This document shows, piece by piece, positions 11,861 through 24,075 of a stretch of DNA of 64,000 nt (its first letter is position 1; every line of letters starts with the position of its first letter). The position numbers were made by a program, and so were the translations under genes. This DNA is from Cristatella mucedo. Taxonomy: Eukaryota > Bryozoa > Phylactolaemata > Cristatellidae. The stretch spans positions 1,954,001 to 2,018,000 of the forward strand of contig WPIO01000018.1 of the NCBI GenBank assembly GCA_009760855.2, read 5' to 3'. The notes under the pieces are model-generated. The model saw only the letters and a program-made list of their open reading frames with translations, searched no databases and was not told the DNA's origin.

Positions 11861-13340
11861 ATTAGCTTACAGTATTGATGTGCATAATTTACTATCAAGT
11901 ACATATTCGAAGGCCTCATCCCCTAAAGGCTTGTTACCAAAAGTGAACTCTGTTTGGGCTAGATCACAGGAGGAGCCTGCCTCAAAGTCAGATGAGGAAG
12001 GTAGCTCTCAAGTTATGGCATTGGCGTAGTAATAGGCCAAGTGTGGCTAGGAATTACCAAGCGCACTTTCGTCTGCCACAGACCTCTCGTACGCAATGAG
12101 CTTACAAATATCGTTTTCATAACAATAACTCGGCATGCTTAAGTCCACCAAAGCGAAGTCATCTGTTTCTTTGGTTGGCTCTTCTGATCAGGACATCAGT
12201 AGAGATCGGGACGTCTATAGTGCCACTGTAAACTGATTCACTGAAAACGGAGTGAAGCTGTAGAGTTTCCTAAATCTATCATCAGATTGTCAGCAAACTG
12301 CCTCAAGTATCTCAAGAGAGCTTAGGTCCCTGGTGGGTTCTTGAACAGTAGGTGACATGCAACACAGTGGCAGCCCTGACGACCTCCAGGTAGGTCCTAT
12401 TCAAGCTTGTAGCTTCGAAATGCTCTAGCTGCTTGCTTAACAATACGATAAATTACCGGCCGATCTGTCAGGCGAGACTATCGCTGCCATTGATTTGGTT
12501 TCACTGAGAGGTAATGAGATCTTGCTTCGCCAGCAGGGTGATAGGTTCGAGTCCCGCAGCAAGCATTCTTGTAATGTCCACTGACAGCTGGATAAAGCTC
12601 TTGCTCTGCTAAATCATTGAGGTCGTTGAAAAACAGACCTTGAGAATCATGGCAGCAGATGCAACTGGAGCCCTTGCTACAAGCGTCACTAATGGTTCAC
12701 TTTTCGCTGCTATGGCACAGGCGCTATAGATGCTACTGAGTAACTGCACTCTGCTTGTCGTTGGCTACTGCAAGGACATCTGATCAAAAGCAACGACACC
12801 AGTTCAGCACTTCACATTCGTTGGTAACAGAGTTGAATTGCTGAGAAATGCGACAGTAAGTGCTGTGCGGCAGAGTACAACCACACGTGCTCGCCCATTT
12901 TTTCATCTAATGAAGCTTCTTAAAGCATAGGCTTCAAAGGCCACCACTTGCACGGATCTTGTAATCCACAATAGCCAGGAGCCGAACTATCACTCTGCCC
13001 ATCCCTTGGCCTCTTACTTACTACCAGCATTATTTTTCTTCGAATGCTCTATCAACGTCTTTCCCTTCATCTTCCTCCGTTTTTTTCAGTGCACGCTTGT
13101 CTTTTAATAGCTTAGTATTAGTCACTCAACTCATTCTGTAAAGCTCTCCGTTTCTGGCGTTCGTTTATATTCACAATTCGGAGAATACTCTCAGTTTCTG
13201 TCAGTTTTTCTCTTTCTCTCTTTCCTTACTGCTTGCTTTTACTCTGCTTATCTTACCCTTATTGCCTCTGAATCTCTTTTACTCCTATCCCTTTTCGTTT
13301 TATCTCATCTCCGATGTGCGTTCCTACCTCCCTCATCCAC
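11861..13340. other. no feature recognised
   Basis: Mixed sequence without long ORFs. A B-box-like GGTTCGAGTCCC near 12545 may be an old SINE relic. From 13000 it turns pyrimidine-rich towards the CT repeat. Confidence 0.4.
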
Positions 13341-13345
13341 TCAGG

Positions 13346-13476
<131 letters not shown>

Positions 13477-13797
13477 AGAATCCTCTCACTCGTTCTCTCT
13501 ACCTCTCAAACTCTTTCCCTCTCCCAATATCTGCTGCTATTTTACCGTATGCTTCACCCTCGGTCTGTCGCCTCACCTCTCTTCACTGCCCTGCCTCACC
13601 ACGTTCGCTCTCATTCTGTCTATCTCACGGTCCTTGTTAAGAGCTTGCAAGCTATCTCCTCGCCCTCTGTTAAAGTTCTCGCGTGCACTGTTGATCGCTT
13701 TCTCTAGTTCTCCCTACTAGATTACTCTCCAGCTAACTATTAGTCTGTAACCGGCACGCTCTATAAACCTCTCTCTCTCTCTCTGTCTCTCCCAAAA

Positions 13798-13798
13798 A

Positions 13799-13856
<58 letters not shown>

Positions 13857-13866
13857 TAGATAAATA

Positions 13867-13908
<42 letters not shown>

Positions 13909-13937
13909 TCTATCTATATATATATATATATATATAT
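13798..13937 (+). repeat. compound TA / GA / TATC microsatellite
   Basis: TA repeats, a GA block near 13837-13855, ATAAATATCTATC units and further TA repeats. Confidence 0.93.
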
Positions 13938-13970
13938 GCTAGTATATATGCTAGTATATATGCTCAATAA

Positions 13971-14104
<134 letters not shown>

Positions 14105-14552
14105 TCATCCTGCACTCTCCGGTCTCACTCTTCCTTTCCCACTTTATCGGTCTCAGTCTCTCACTCTCTGGCCTTACCGAGCGGCCACCGTGCCGACGGG
14201 CAGCCGAGCCACTGCCGAGCCGAGCAGCTGCCACACCGAGCGGCTGCACCTGTCGAGCCGATTGGCTGCCGCAAGGAGCAACTTCGGTACGGAGTGGTTC
14301 CCACAATGAGCTGCAGATTTGCCTAACTGCCACCAAGCCGATCGGTCACATCGCCGAACAGCTCACCTGTATGTTTAGGAGAATCTAACTGCAAGCAGAC
14401 AGATGAAGTTTATGCCAGACCAACTACGATACCTATGGGAGCCAGCTATGGTGGGATTAGTGTAAAGAGAGAGGGGCAGAGACACGAGCAAGTTTTTGCA
14501 TTAAAGGCAAGAGACTACAAATACAACTGGTGAGAGACTTGGACGAATGTAA

Positions 14553-15010
14553 TGTAATGTATCTACGTCTGTAACTCTACAAAGCCATAAAGAATATTTG
14601 TGTGTTAGGCAGGAGAGTTTTGTACAGCGCACTCACAGCCTAAGCGGCTTTCGGTACGCATTCGGTAGCCAACAGACATCGTCTCACGTAACAAAGAGAA
14701 GGTGGTAAGTGTAGCAGAGTCAGGTGAGCAGTTGAGGTAGTGAGTATCGTGGCAGTGAGTAGCAGCTTAGGATTTCTGAAAAGAATGAGCCATAGTCGGC
14801 AGCAGGAGAGTAGTTGTTGCGTAAGAATTGTGGAAGCGAGTTCCGCAGTCTAGGACCGGCAGAGCTAAAACTTCAGTCGCCAACGGTCTTTAAGCAGAGG
14901 AATGGAACGGCTAACTTATTGTCCATGCAGGACCCGAGGGTGCGAAGAGGCTGAAACTGGTACAGCCGTTCAGCTAGGCACGAAAGAGTCAAACCGAGCG
15001 GGCGTTGTGG
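14553..15010 (-). mobile_element. LINE family B 3' fragment
   Basis: Shares the 3' UTR of the copy at 7.9-9.1 kb (CCTAAGCGGCTTTCGGTACGC on plus). It ends in an ATTAC-type tail (GTAATGTAATGTA on plus). Confidence 0.85.
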
Positions 15011-15159
15011 GTCAGTGTATGAACTTTAACGAAAACGAAGTTGTAAAGAAAAAGTGCGAAATACAGACTAAGCCAGCAGAGAAATAAACTAAGGCAGTAG
15101 TAGAGCTTGCTTAAGAAATTACATATTAATTATTAGGATATTATTATAATGCAGTTAGA

Positions 15160-15340
15160 ACTCACAAGCCAATGTGTAACCCTAACCGTTAAAAGCAAAG
15201 TCCAATCGAATGGCACGTTTGCTACTTATCTATGATAATAAATTTTATTATAATACAATTTGAACTCACCAGCCAAGATGTAACCATAACCGTTTAAAAC
15301 AAAGTTCAATCGAATGGCACGTTTGCTACATATCTATTAG
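15160..15340 (+). repeat. two-copy direct repeat, about 102-base period
   Basis: GAACTCACAAGCCAATGTGTAACC...AATGGCACGTTTGCTAC recurs about 102 bases later with roughly 10% difference. Confidence 0.85.
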
Positions 15341-15381
15341 CTCTTGGCATTTGAGGAAATTAATGCCAGTCTACACTCGTG

Positions 15382-15382
15382 C

Positions 15383-15481
<99 letters not shown>

Positions 15482-15508
15482 ATCTCTCTCGCTCTCTTTT
15501 TTCCCTTT
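15382..15508 (+). repeat. CT microsatellite, left half of CT/GA pair
   Basis: About 48 CT units followed by CTTTATCTCTCTCGCTCTC. Confidence 0.97.
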
Positions 15509-15537
15509 AAAGGAAAATTGAGAGCTAGAGCGAGATA

Positions 15538-15752
15538 AAGAGAGAGAGAGAGAGAGAGTAGGAGATAGAGAGCAGAGAGATCGGGGGGGGCCTGGAAACA
15601 GAGAGAGAGAGAGAGAGAGCACGCGCACGGAGAAAGGAGAGAGCGGAGAGGGAAGAGTGGGAGACAGATGGCGGAGAGAGAGAGAGAGAGAAAGAATTAG
15701 GGAGTGGAGAGTGAGCGAGAGAGATGGAGAGAGAGAGAGAGAGAGAGAGAAC
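15538..15752 (+). repeat. GA-rich tract, right half of CT/GA pair
   Basis: Several GA blocks separated by short GC-rich pieces. It is the reverse complement in kind of the CT block just to the left. Confidence 0.95.
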
Positions 15753-15929
15753 GAGAGAGGCGAGGTAGAGACGCCGCACGGGGCACACAGCACACATCTG
15801 AATATGTCGACTTAGAACAACTTTAAAATTTCACAATCTGCTGCCTAATTTTAAAAGCCATAGGTTGAGGTATTCGATCACGGCAGTGCTTTACGAGCAC
15901 GTTGTCGTATAGGGCAACTGGTTGTGTTG

Positions 15930-16035
15930 TGCGTCCGTGATAGCACACTAGGTAAGGTGGTTGATTCTCACGACCTCGGTTTCGAGGTCGTGCGTTCGAA
16001 GCCTGCTGTGGGCTATCGTTATCCTTTTCTAAACA
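15930..16035 (+). mobile_element. SINE1 head
   Basis: ACACTAGGTAAGGTGG, stem CACGACCTCGGTTTCGAGGTCGTG, B box GCGTTCGAAGCC and ATCGTTATCC; the 3' half is missing. Confidence 0.75.
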
Positions 16036-17124
16036 ATTAAACTCGCTCATTATTAATTTTTTATTGTCCCCTCTTCTTCTGTGAGACTTTAATTACTCGG
16101 AAAATGTCGGCTTCTTTCGAATAAATATTTAAAGTCTACTTCAAGCTGACTTTGTTTCTTTGTCGTCGTATGGAATGGTTGCATAGGGGGTCTTCGAGGA
16201 TGATTCCGAATGCCGCAGCAATTTAATTTAATATATGGAAGAGGTGAGCTCAAGCTGCAGCTGCATCTCTGCGAATGAAATACCAGCCAAAGAGCGTTAG
16301 AGAGAAGGATGAAGAATACCCGGTAGTACGCAGGTATTACACGCATGGCGGCTGTTGTCAATGTATGGAGCGATATCGGTTAAGAAAGGGTGCACCACCA
16401 CAAATAACCAGCGTATGTGCTGAAGTTGAGTCACGTTGCCCAGAGCAATAGCTGACAAACATTGAATCGTCGGACGGACATCTTTCGTGCAATAGAGCCT
16501 AAGTTCGTGGAAATATGATTTATCGTGAACGTCTTAGCCCGGGTCCATGGCTTAAGCTGCAATTCTTTGAGTTTTAGAACAATTTGTTGAATACAAAGCA
16601 CACCATTTCTGCGGACATAAGCACTCAAAGGACAACCAGCCAGAGAGTCAATGTGTTATACATTTTAAGTACTATCTACATCGGGTAGCGTAACTTCCGT
16701 ATCTTTCGTAACTTTTCACGGCCGATGTACTACTACGCCGATGTCCTACTAGATGGGGCGCCAGTGCAGGTCGGAGATAAGCGGTGCGCTGTGGCAGCCA
16801 CGGCATTCACGACGCAGCAGCTGAACGTGACGGCCTAGCTTCTTTAAGCAGAAACAGGCACGGCGGCGCAGAACCTTCTGGCACTGTGGGTGGTATCCCC
16901 AATGTCGCCAAAATGAGGTGGTCGTGCTGCTGGATAGCTGACGCCAAGCCCAGAAGAGCTACTCAGGTTCGCTGATCGGAGACAAGCGATGACTTAGTAG
17001 ACGCCGACTGCTAGCGCCAGTGCCGGAGTCGACGATGCGAGCACGATCAGGGTGCTCGCTCGATAGGCTTCTCATCAAGAGGGGTGAGGAGGAGGCAGCG
17101 CCAGCGCGCCCGCTCCGAACTTAA

Positions 17125-17250
17125 TAGTAATAAATACTAGCTGATTTAACAGCCTCTTTTTTTATAGCAACAGAGTGATTCGAACCCACGACCTCGGGAC
17201 CAAGGTCGTGAAAAGAAACCGCCTTTGTGTGCCATCAAACTTGAACAGCC
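17125..17250 (-). mobile_element. SINE1 with internal deletion, inverted to its neighbour
   Basis: Plus strand shows AATACTAGCTGATTTAACAGCC (3' end) joined almost directly to GATTCGAACCC (B box), with the body between them deleted. Confidence 0.75.
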
Positions 17251-17414
17251 GGCGCGCCCGGCAGTCCTAGCGATGCGCGGTCGTCCGTAGCGCTCGTCGC
17301 GTCTCTGAAGGGGTCCCAGAGCGAGCGCCCGTCCCGGCCTTCGCAGAGCGCGGCCTCGCGACCTTGCTCGACGAGCACGAGCGAGGGCGGCTCGCTGTTT
17401 GACACGCCCCCTCA

Positions 17415-17600
17415 GGAGCCGTAATGGCTCACTAGGTAAGGCGGTTGCTTTTCACGACCTCAGACCCGAGGTCGTGGGTTCGAATCCTGCGGTGGGCAAT
17501 CCTTTATCGCCACTGCAAGCGGTGATGATAGCCGTAAAGAATCTTCTGTCGCCATACAAAGAGGCTGTTAAATCAGCTAGTATTTATTTATTAATTATTT
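17415..17600 (+). mobile_element. SINE1, tRNA-derived, most complete copy
   Basis: TGGCTCACTAGGTAAGGCGG resembles an A box, and GGTTCGAATCC is a perfect B box. Between them a stem CACGACCTC...GAGGTCGTG replaces a normal anticodon arm. The body CTTTATCGCCACTGCAAGCGG and 3' end GAGGCTGTTAAATCAGCTAGTATTT recur in the other copies. Confidence 0.85.
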
Positions 17601-18467
17601 ACAGCCGGCTCTACGGCTCTTGGGTGATCGAGGGGCGGATCCCTCTTAGCCAGTGTCATCAAATTAGCGATCGCCAGTCGCTGCGCTGCGGAAAGCTTCG
17701 CCGTACAGCGCCAGCGCCCGGCCCGTCGAGCCACGTACAGCTCCAGGTTCACAGCGTACAGCTGTACGACATCGCGACAAGCGAGCAAGAGACCCGCCAG
17801 CTTGAGAGGGGGTGCGCTGATTGTCTCTCGCGAGCGCCTAGCCGGGATTGGCGCTTCGTCAGTGGTAATCGTGATCGCACTAGGAATAGTAATAGTAATA
17901 GTAAAAATAATCGTAGTACTTACTCGTTCCGTTGATTGACGGACCAGCATGTCGGCGCGCGGCACCTGCTCAGCCCCACACTTCTGCGTGAAACTCGCCG
18001 TCGTTGCTGACGCCTCTTAGCAAGCAGCCCGGCAATGCTGTTTAATAGCAACCCGGCAAATCGGGGAAGGAAAAAGCTCCTTTATTCTGCAAGCGGTGCA
18101 TACCCGTGGTGAAAAAAAAGGCTCAACTTCGGCGCATCTGTGGCATTGCATCGTGTCTGGACGTTACTGGCGTAACACCTGCAACAGCTTTTTGCGGGCT
18201 CAGACTGGGCGGCGACGGGGTCCTGCGCTAGCTGCGTCTCAATCCCGCGAAGCCTCCCCCCCCCCCAGAGCGTTACAGGCGCGCTACCCGCAAGCTCGCT
18301 CGTGAAATGGTCTGGTCGAGAGCTCACGCAAAGGAGCGAGCAGCTTCCGGCTGAGACGCTTCTGAGCGCGTCGAGGGAGAACAGCGCGAGAGCGAGCTCC
18401 GACCGAGCATTTTCGCGAGCGCAGCCTGATCGATGCGCCGAGAGAGTCACGCGCGCGCGGTAACCGT

Positions 18468-18524
18468 CTGCTGCTGTTGCTGCTGCTGTTGCTGCTGCTG
18501 TTGCTGCTGCTGTTGCTGCTGCTG
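18468..18524 (+). repeat. CTG/TTG trinucleotide repeat (CAG/CAA on minus)
   Basis: Regular pattern of three CTG and one TTG, about 19 triplets. On minus an ATG TCT precedes it, giving Met-Ser then 19 Gln, but the frame stops seven codons after the run. Confidence 0.95.
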
Positions 18525-18635
18525 AGACATCGAAGAGCGGCGGGTGAAGCCGAACGTCCGTCCGCCGAGTCGCGCGAAGAGCTGATGCGCAGCACCTGTC
18601 TCGGCTCGGCCACATGCGCCAACCGAACGCGACGG

Positions 18636-18642
18636 TATATAA
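18636..18642 (+). promoter_or_regulatory. TATA-box-like element in GC-rich sequence
   Basis: TATATAA within GACGGTATATAACGCGGC, in a zone of about 60% GC. It could serve a plus-strand start near 18667-18675; no gene body is confirmed. TATATA also reads on minus. Confidence 0.35.
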
Positions 18643-19999
18643 CGCGGCACACTGCTCCGCCGGGGATTCGCTAGGGACTCAGCTCAGCTGTCGACAGGCT
18701 TCCTCTACGACTAGCTTCGGTCCGCTGCTAGCAAGATTTTCACACTCTGCCAGTTTTCCTTGCGTCACGCTCCCGCCGGGTGGCCTTGGGGAATGTTTTT
18801 TTGCGACGAAGGTAGGAAATGGCCTGAGGTAGGGCTTTACGGGCGGCTTGAGGTAGCGTTCGCACGACCCGTCTCTCATCGGTCTTGCTTCGCGTCGTGC
18901 TTCCGTCTTTTTCGCGTAGGTCACCAAGAGGTCACACATAGGCGGTCTCAGACTGACAGAAGACTCGCGAGAGCGGCGACGAGGCGACCAATGGGCGGTG
19001 CAGTCGAAAAAATTTGGTCGTCATTACTCGAAAGACGCCGCGGCCGGCGGCACGACCGCAGATACTATGGACTCTCCGAGCGAGTGTCTCTTTTTGCGGG
19101 ACACGGCAAGCTCTTGCTCTAGTAATAATACGGGGCGGCGGCCGCGATGAAGGCGCTCGAGGGAAAGTTGAAAATGACGGAGGTGGCGGCGCCCTTATGC
19201 AGGTAAACGCTTGGCCGGATGCAACGCTGCTGCTACTCGACGTCCTCGAATGGCTATTTCCGAGCGAGGCACGGTCAGCAATAGAACTATACGACGCGGC
19301 GAGCGAGCTGCTTTGGTAGCATATGAAGTGAAAAGAAAGCACTTGCCGCGTAGCGCTCTCGAGCCGTACGGACGGGCAGTCGCGCCAAAGCGTCCGTAGG
19401 CAAGCTGCAGCCAGATGCGAAGTGCCCGTATGCGAACCGCTGCCGGATGCGAACCGCCCAAACGACCAGTCGCCGCGGCGCGGCGCCGTTATCTCCCGAC
19501 AGCCGGCTGTACGATGCCGAACGCACGGCCGGTGGCTGCTAATAGCGGCGAAATGCAGCAGTTGAAACCGGGCCTCTCCGCCGACGGCAGCGCGGCATTT
19601 TCTTTGCTGCGGCTGCGGCGGCAGGGACCGTCGCCGCCCGAAGGCGGGCGGCGACGGTAGTCGTGAAGTCTTCGATGTGGCGCTCTCTTCTGCGGAGGTG
19701 GCGGCCGCTCCCGCCGCCGCCACCGCCTCGTTGGCCGCAGGCTTGAAATGGAGACGAGCGAACGCGAGTTTCCCGGAGAGGGTCTGTGAAGACTTCATTC
19801 GCCGATCGCGATACTCGGTTAGCGAACTCAAACCTTTCCGCTCGCCCGAAGTTGGAACAGAGCGTCTCTTAACGGCAAGCTTGCCCGCCGCGAGGTATTG
19901 CTGGTGACGAGCGGGAAGCAGCTGGCGACATGCAAAGAAATCCACTGTGCCCCGGGGCTTTTAGCATTTAGGCTTTTAGCCGCATATCCTCAAATAATA

Positions 20000-20260
20000 A
20001 TACTACTACAAAAAATAACAATCGTACATTTATATGACACCCTCAGAGATCCTGATCTCTTTCTAGGCACTTTACATTTGCTGCAAAGTAAGCACGATCG
20101 AATGGTTAACGGTAGTGGGCTCAACGTCGACAAGTCTAACATGGTTAGAGGTGACAAGCGCAGGCTCAGCATGCAAATAGTGGCAGCATGCACCGGCCGC
20201 AGCACGTATGAGTACACAAATAATAAATCGCATTGACCCAATAAATACTGCGGTGCAATC
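20000..20260 (-). mobile_element. LINE A 3' end
   Basis: Hairpin remnant CACCCTCAGAGATC...TCTAGGCACTTTACATTTGCTGCAAAG on plus, followed by the 3' UTR with AGCATGCAAATAGTGGCAGC. Confidence 0.8.
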
Positions 20261-20269
20261 GATGCACCG

Positions 20270-20600
20270 GAGTCGGCAGCAGCAGAGGAACGTGTCGCTC
20301 GACAATTTTGAATGTGAGAACCACTGACTAGGAACCCCTTAGGAAAAGCTGCTGTCACTAACGGTCTTGAAGTGAAAGAATAGGACAGCTGATCTATTCT
20401 TCCGGCTGGACAGGGTACGATAATGGTGCATCAGTTCAGCTAGGTATGCCGGAACCAAGCCATGGCTTACATGGTTGGTTAGAGTACAAGCAATTATTTT
20501 TGTATCCGTTGATCAACCGATAGTCATCACAGCTTTGTGACAAAGCAGACTCGTAGCTAAATATCTTGCATTCTTAAGCAATCTCGCCGACAAACTCATT
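20270..20600 (-). mobile_element. LINE family B fragment, diverged
   Basis: Matches CTGTCGCCAACGGTCTTTAAGCGG and TGCAGCAGTTCAGCTAGGTA of family B with many changes. It abuts a LINE A 3' end on the left. Confidence 0.65.
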
Positions 20601-20639
20601 GTCAGCTGTGACTACGTCTAATCTACAGCGATTCCCTTC

Positions 20640-20830
20640 TTTAGAGCCCCATTTCAGTGCTCGTATTCATCTGCAGCTGTGCAAAACTCAGCTGCATGTT
20701 GGGTTTGTTGGCATTGGTGCAACTGCCACATCGCACGCCACTTCTTTCTGAGCTTCCCCGATTCGCAATCGAGCATCTTGAATTGACTTAAAGTTCCTCC
20801 CACTTGGAATCCAGGTCGCTTCACTCGCTC
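20640..20830 (+). mobile_element. LINE A fragment (RT C-terminal region), diverged
   Basis: CAGCTGTGCAAAACTCAGCTGCATG and GCAACTGCCACATCGCACGCCACTT match the QLVQNSAARLV...RSCHITPLL coding segment of the intact element. Confidence 0.6.
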
Positions 20831-21244
20831 AGACAAGCCTCCTTGTGACCTAAGGACACCCCCCCCCAATGTGGTCTCACTTCACTCGCTCGTCGGGTTC
20901 AAGTCGCCCGCAGGCTCTCTCACCAAGTTGAAATCATGTGGTAAGCCGTCAGATTGTATCCACGGAAAGTGTGAAGCCAATGTTCTGGCCCCGGTCAACG
21001 CCTGCATTGGTCCAGTGTTATGTAAGTCCCAAGCAAATGACACATCTTTTTTTCAGCAAGCTTTCGCTGCACCACGCTTTTTGCTCCTGTGTGCATCGCA
21101 TGCTTACTTATGCAGGATTCATTGCACGTAGCTCACCCGTGGTCATACTAGTCTTATGGCTCTTATAGTCTTTTTTAAGGATTTTAAATGCTGGCCTAAT
21201 CATGATACCGCGCATTTAATTAACGATTGATCATTGATTCTCTT

Positions 21245-21310
21245 GAAGTGAGTTGCAAAGCATCCGGATTGAGATTTGATTCTCTTAGGGTGCTGTACAA
21301 AGACCCATCA
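21245..21310 (+). mobile_element. SINE2 / LINE A tail fragment
   Basis: GCAAAGCATCCGGATTGAGATTTGATTCTCTTAGGGTGCTGTACAAAG is a decayed copy of the hairpin tail without a recognisable head. Confidence 0.45.
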
Positions 21311-21393
21311 TTATTTGTATTATCATTATAAGTCTAGAAGGAAGCAGAGAGCTATTAAGATGTTTAGCCAGCCCTCACTCTCTCTCTATATCT

Positions 21394-21431
<38 letters not shown>

Positions 21432-21449
21432 TCTAAAAATAGAAGTATG

Positions 21450-21600
21450 ATTCATTTGTACAACACCCTACAAGAAACTAATCACTATTGAGGCGCTTCA
21501 CATATGTAACGAGGTTTGAGCCCAGCAACTCAGCCATCCAGTACATTCATCTTGACCGCAGTCAAGGCGAGCACCTTTACCGCTAAATCGCCAAATCAGA
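21450..21600 (-). mobile_element. SINE2 copy, diverged
   Basis: Reverse-strand tail TTTGTACAACACCCTACAAG...GAGGCGCTTCACATATG and head GGCGAGCACCTTTACCGCT. Confidence 0.65.
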
Positions 21601-22704
21601 AAGGCGATAAACCTTGAAGGGGATTGAACAAAGTGGTTCGCACATTCGTGCAATGTAAATCGTCTCTGTTGCGAACACGTTTGTTCGTGACGGGATAATT
21701 TCTTTCTCGTTTAGCATTAGCGTCCCAGCAAGCACGCCAGTGGTAATTTTCAGACTAAGCTTTGACATTCGGACTGACATCCGTAGACCGCTAAAGAAGA
21801 GATTGTGGATTCGTTGCCCAATCGAGGTTAAACGTGGTCATCCATTTAGTACGGCGGCAGACGGCCTTCAGTCACGCAGCGCTGTGAACTTACCCTTCGC
21901 TGACTCTTTAAGTTGCCACTGAAGTTTTTTCCAACTTAACTTCATGTGGAGTGGAGTAATTAGACATATGCTGAATTAGACATATGCTGAACCTTGCTTA
22001 TGTGCCGAAACACGTCGGCAGTAGCAGTATATCTAGGCAAGCATTCAAACAGTCTGCATTCATTCCCAGCATTGAAATTTAATCCTTAGAAGAAATTCCT
22101 TTGCTTAATTACTATTGTGACCCGGCTGTGGATGGCGATGGCAGCAAGGTGAATTCTATCTATTTCGAGCAAACCGATTTAGAGAAGTATATAGACAAGC
22201 AAACGTCCGTTTGTGTAAGCAGTTCAAACTATATGCTACCTGTTGAATCATAGTCTCATATAATAATAATCATAATCATACAATAATCATAAGCATTTTC
22301 TCATAATATTGTTTTGAATCAGTAGCTTGCGAATTGCAATGGCAATCCCATATGTGGCTAAGAGCACTTGCATGAGGTACTTACTAGAGGTCGGCCAAGC
22401 TCTTGAGTACAGATATCCAATTAAGCTGCATAAAGCTCAATCGTACGCACGCACACCATAGAGATGCCTCAGCCATAATATCTGGACATTAGCTGGCTAT
22501 GTTGAGTAAAGCAGTAATTAATTTTCACAAGATTTCCAGAACTGAGGCGAAGGCGAAATATTCTACTCAATACGTCATTTGAGAACTTGCAAGTACTACC
22601 AATATAAATACGAGAGCCGACGAGGTGGGTTTGGGACCGAGGTTCTTTGAATTCATATGCTTGAGAACGCTCATGCTCAATAGCATAAACTTGCCCATGG
22701 TACT

Positions 22705-22850
22705 TAGTCCACGTGTAAGGTGCTCGCTCTTCACGACCGAGGTTGTGGGTTTGAATTGTACAGTGGGAAATTACTGCAAGAGGTGTGATAGCCGTATAAG
22801 CTCCTCTGCCGCTCTGCAAACGAGACTGTTAAAATCTGCTAACGTTGAAT
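22705..22850 (+). mobile_element. SINE1 copy, diverged
   Basis: GTAAGGTGCTCGCTCTTCACGACC, GGGTTTGAATTGTACAGTGGG, then GTGATAGCCGTATAAGCTCC and GAGACTGTTAAAATCTGCTA. Confidence 0.65.
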
Positions 22851-23039
22851 TTAAGTTTGAACTCTATGCGGTACAATTGAAATCCGGCAGCTCAACATAC
22901 AACCGCAGTTGGACCTTACAACATCGGATTTTCAGTGGATCGTGGATGATCCGCTGTGGATTTCAGGCGACTAGAGGCGTTTTTCCAGGCTATTACAGTC
23001 TATTGCATGAGAACAGGAATGCACAATGACGCAATGTAG

Positions 23040-24075
23040 TGTAATGTAATATAACTCCGGCTGTAACTCCACAAAGCCATAAAGACTATGTGGGTGTTAC
23101 GCATGAGAGTTGTGCATAGTATGCTCACAGCCTAAGCAGCTTTCGGTGTGAACTCGGTAGCCAACAGGCTTCATATCACGCAACAAAGAGAAAATGGGAA
23201 GCATAACAGCGTCAGGAGAGCAGTTGAAGTAGTGAGTAGCATGGAAGTAGCAGCTAAGGACCGTACAAAAGGACGAACCATAGTCGGCAGCAGGAGAGTA
23301 GTTGTCGTTGCCTAAGAATTTGGGGGGGGGAAACTCCACAGTCTTGGATCTGCAGAGCTAAAGATTCTGTCTGTCTCCACAGGTATTTAAGCGGTAGAAA
23401 AGAGTAGCTAACTTATTGGCGACACAGGGCCTGGGGGCACGGGGAGGCTGAAACTGGTGCAGCAGCTCAGCTAGGTCAGGAGCAGCCAAGCCGTGGCTCA
23501 GGGCCTGGTGGGTCAGCGTAAGAACTTTGCTCTGCATCTGTCGATCAGCCGGCAGCCATCCGAGCTCTTTCAGCAAAGAAGGTACGTGGTCAAACCTCTG
23601 GGACTTGAAAACTAGCTTTGCAGCCATATTCATAGTCAGCTGCAGTGGCCTAGTTGCTTTTTCTGGTAGTCCAGCCAGATGGAATTACAGCGATCAAGCC
23701 GAGACAGAACTGAGATGCTAGTTAACTCTCTTGCAAGGCTCTGTGGAAGACAGCTCCTCATTTCACATAGGGATCGGACGTGGTGGCTACCTGTAGATGC
23801 AGTCTTCTGAATGAAGTTTTTTAAATTTAGGCAGCAGTCAAAAACGATACCTGAATTTCGAGCTTGTAGTGATGATCGCACAACAGCATCACCATACTTG
23901 AAGCGCAAAGCCTTTTAATCCAGCCACACGCTTACGGTGTCCTGCGAGCAACAGTTCGGTTTTATCGTCATTTAGTTTCAATAAGTTTTCCGACATCCAG
24001 GATCGAATGTTGGCAAGGCAAGCATTCAGTTTATCAGTTGTTGTAACAGATTCCGAGCGAAACGGCCTATACATT
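23040..24075 (-). mobile_element. LINE family B, 5'-truncated
   Basis: Encodes remains of SESVTTTDKLNACLANIRSW, LNDDKTELLLAGHRKR and FKSQRFDHVPSLLKELGWLP. The 3' end matches the other family B copies and carries a GTAATGTAATAT tail on plus. Confidence 0.85.

Larger units (their letters stand above)
16690..19950. other. GC- and CpG-rich zone without a supported gene
   Basis: Base composition rises sharply against the AT-rich flanks. It contains an inverted SINE1 pair (17.1-17.6 kb), an 11-base C run near 18256, the CAG/CAA repeat and a TATA-like box. Long ORFs occur on both strands (the longest is minus 19945-18932), as expected for GC-rich DNA; none shows a recognised domain. It may be a promoter region or an unrecognised first exon. 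Confidence 0.4.

Noticed and set aside
17440-17500. tRNA genes at the B-box matches (also 27.5, 39.05 and 53.0 kb)
   Set aside because: No acceptor stem or normal anticodon arm; the shared bodies and 3' ends make these SINE1 copies.
18932-19945. 337-codon minus ORF in the GC-rich zone
   Set aside because: No domain is recognisable. Long ORFs also occur on the opposite strand here, and the sequence looks like translated CpG-rich DNA.
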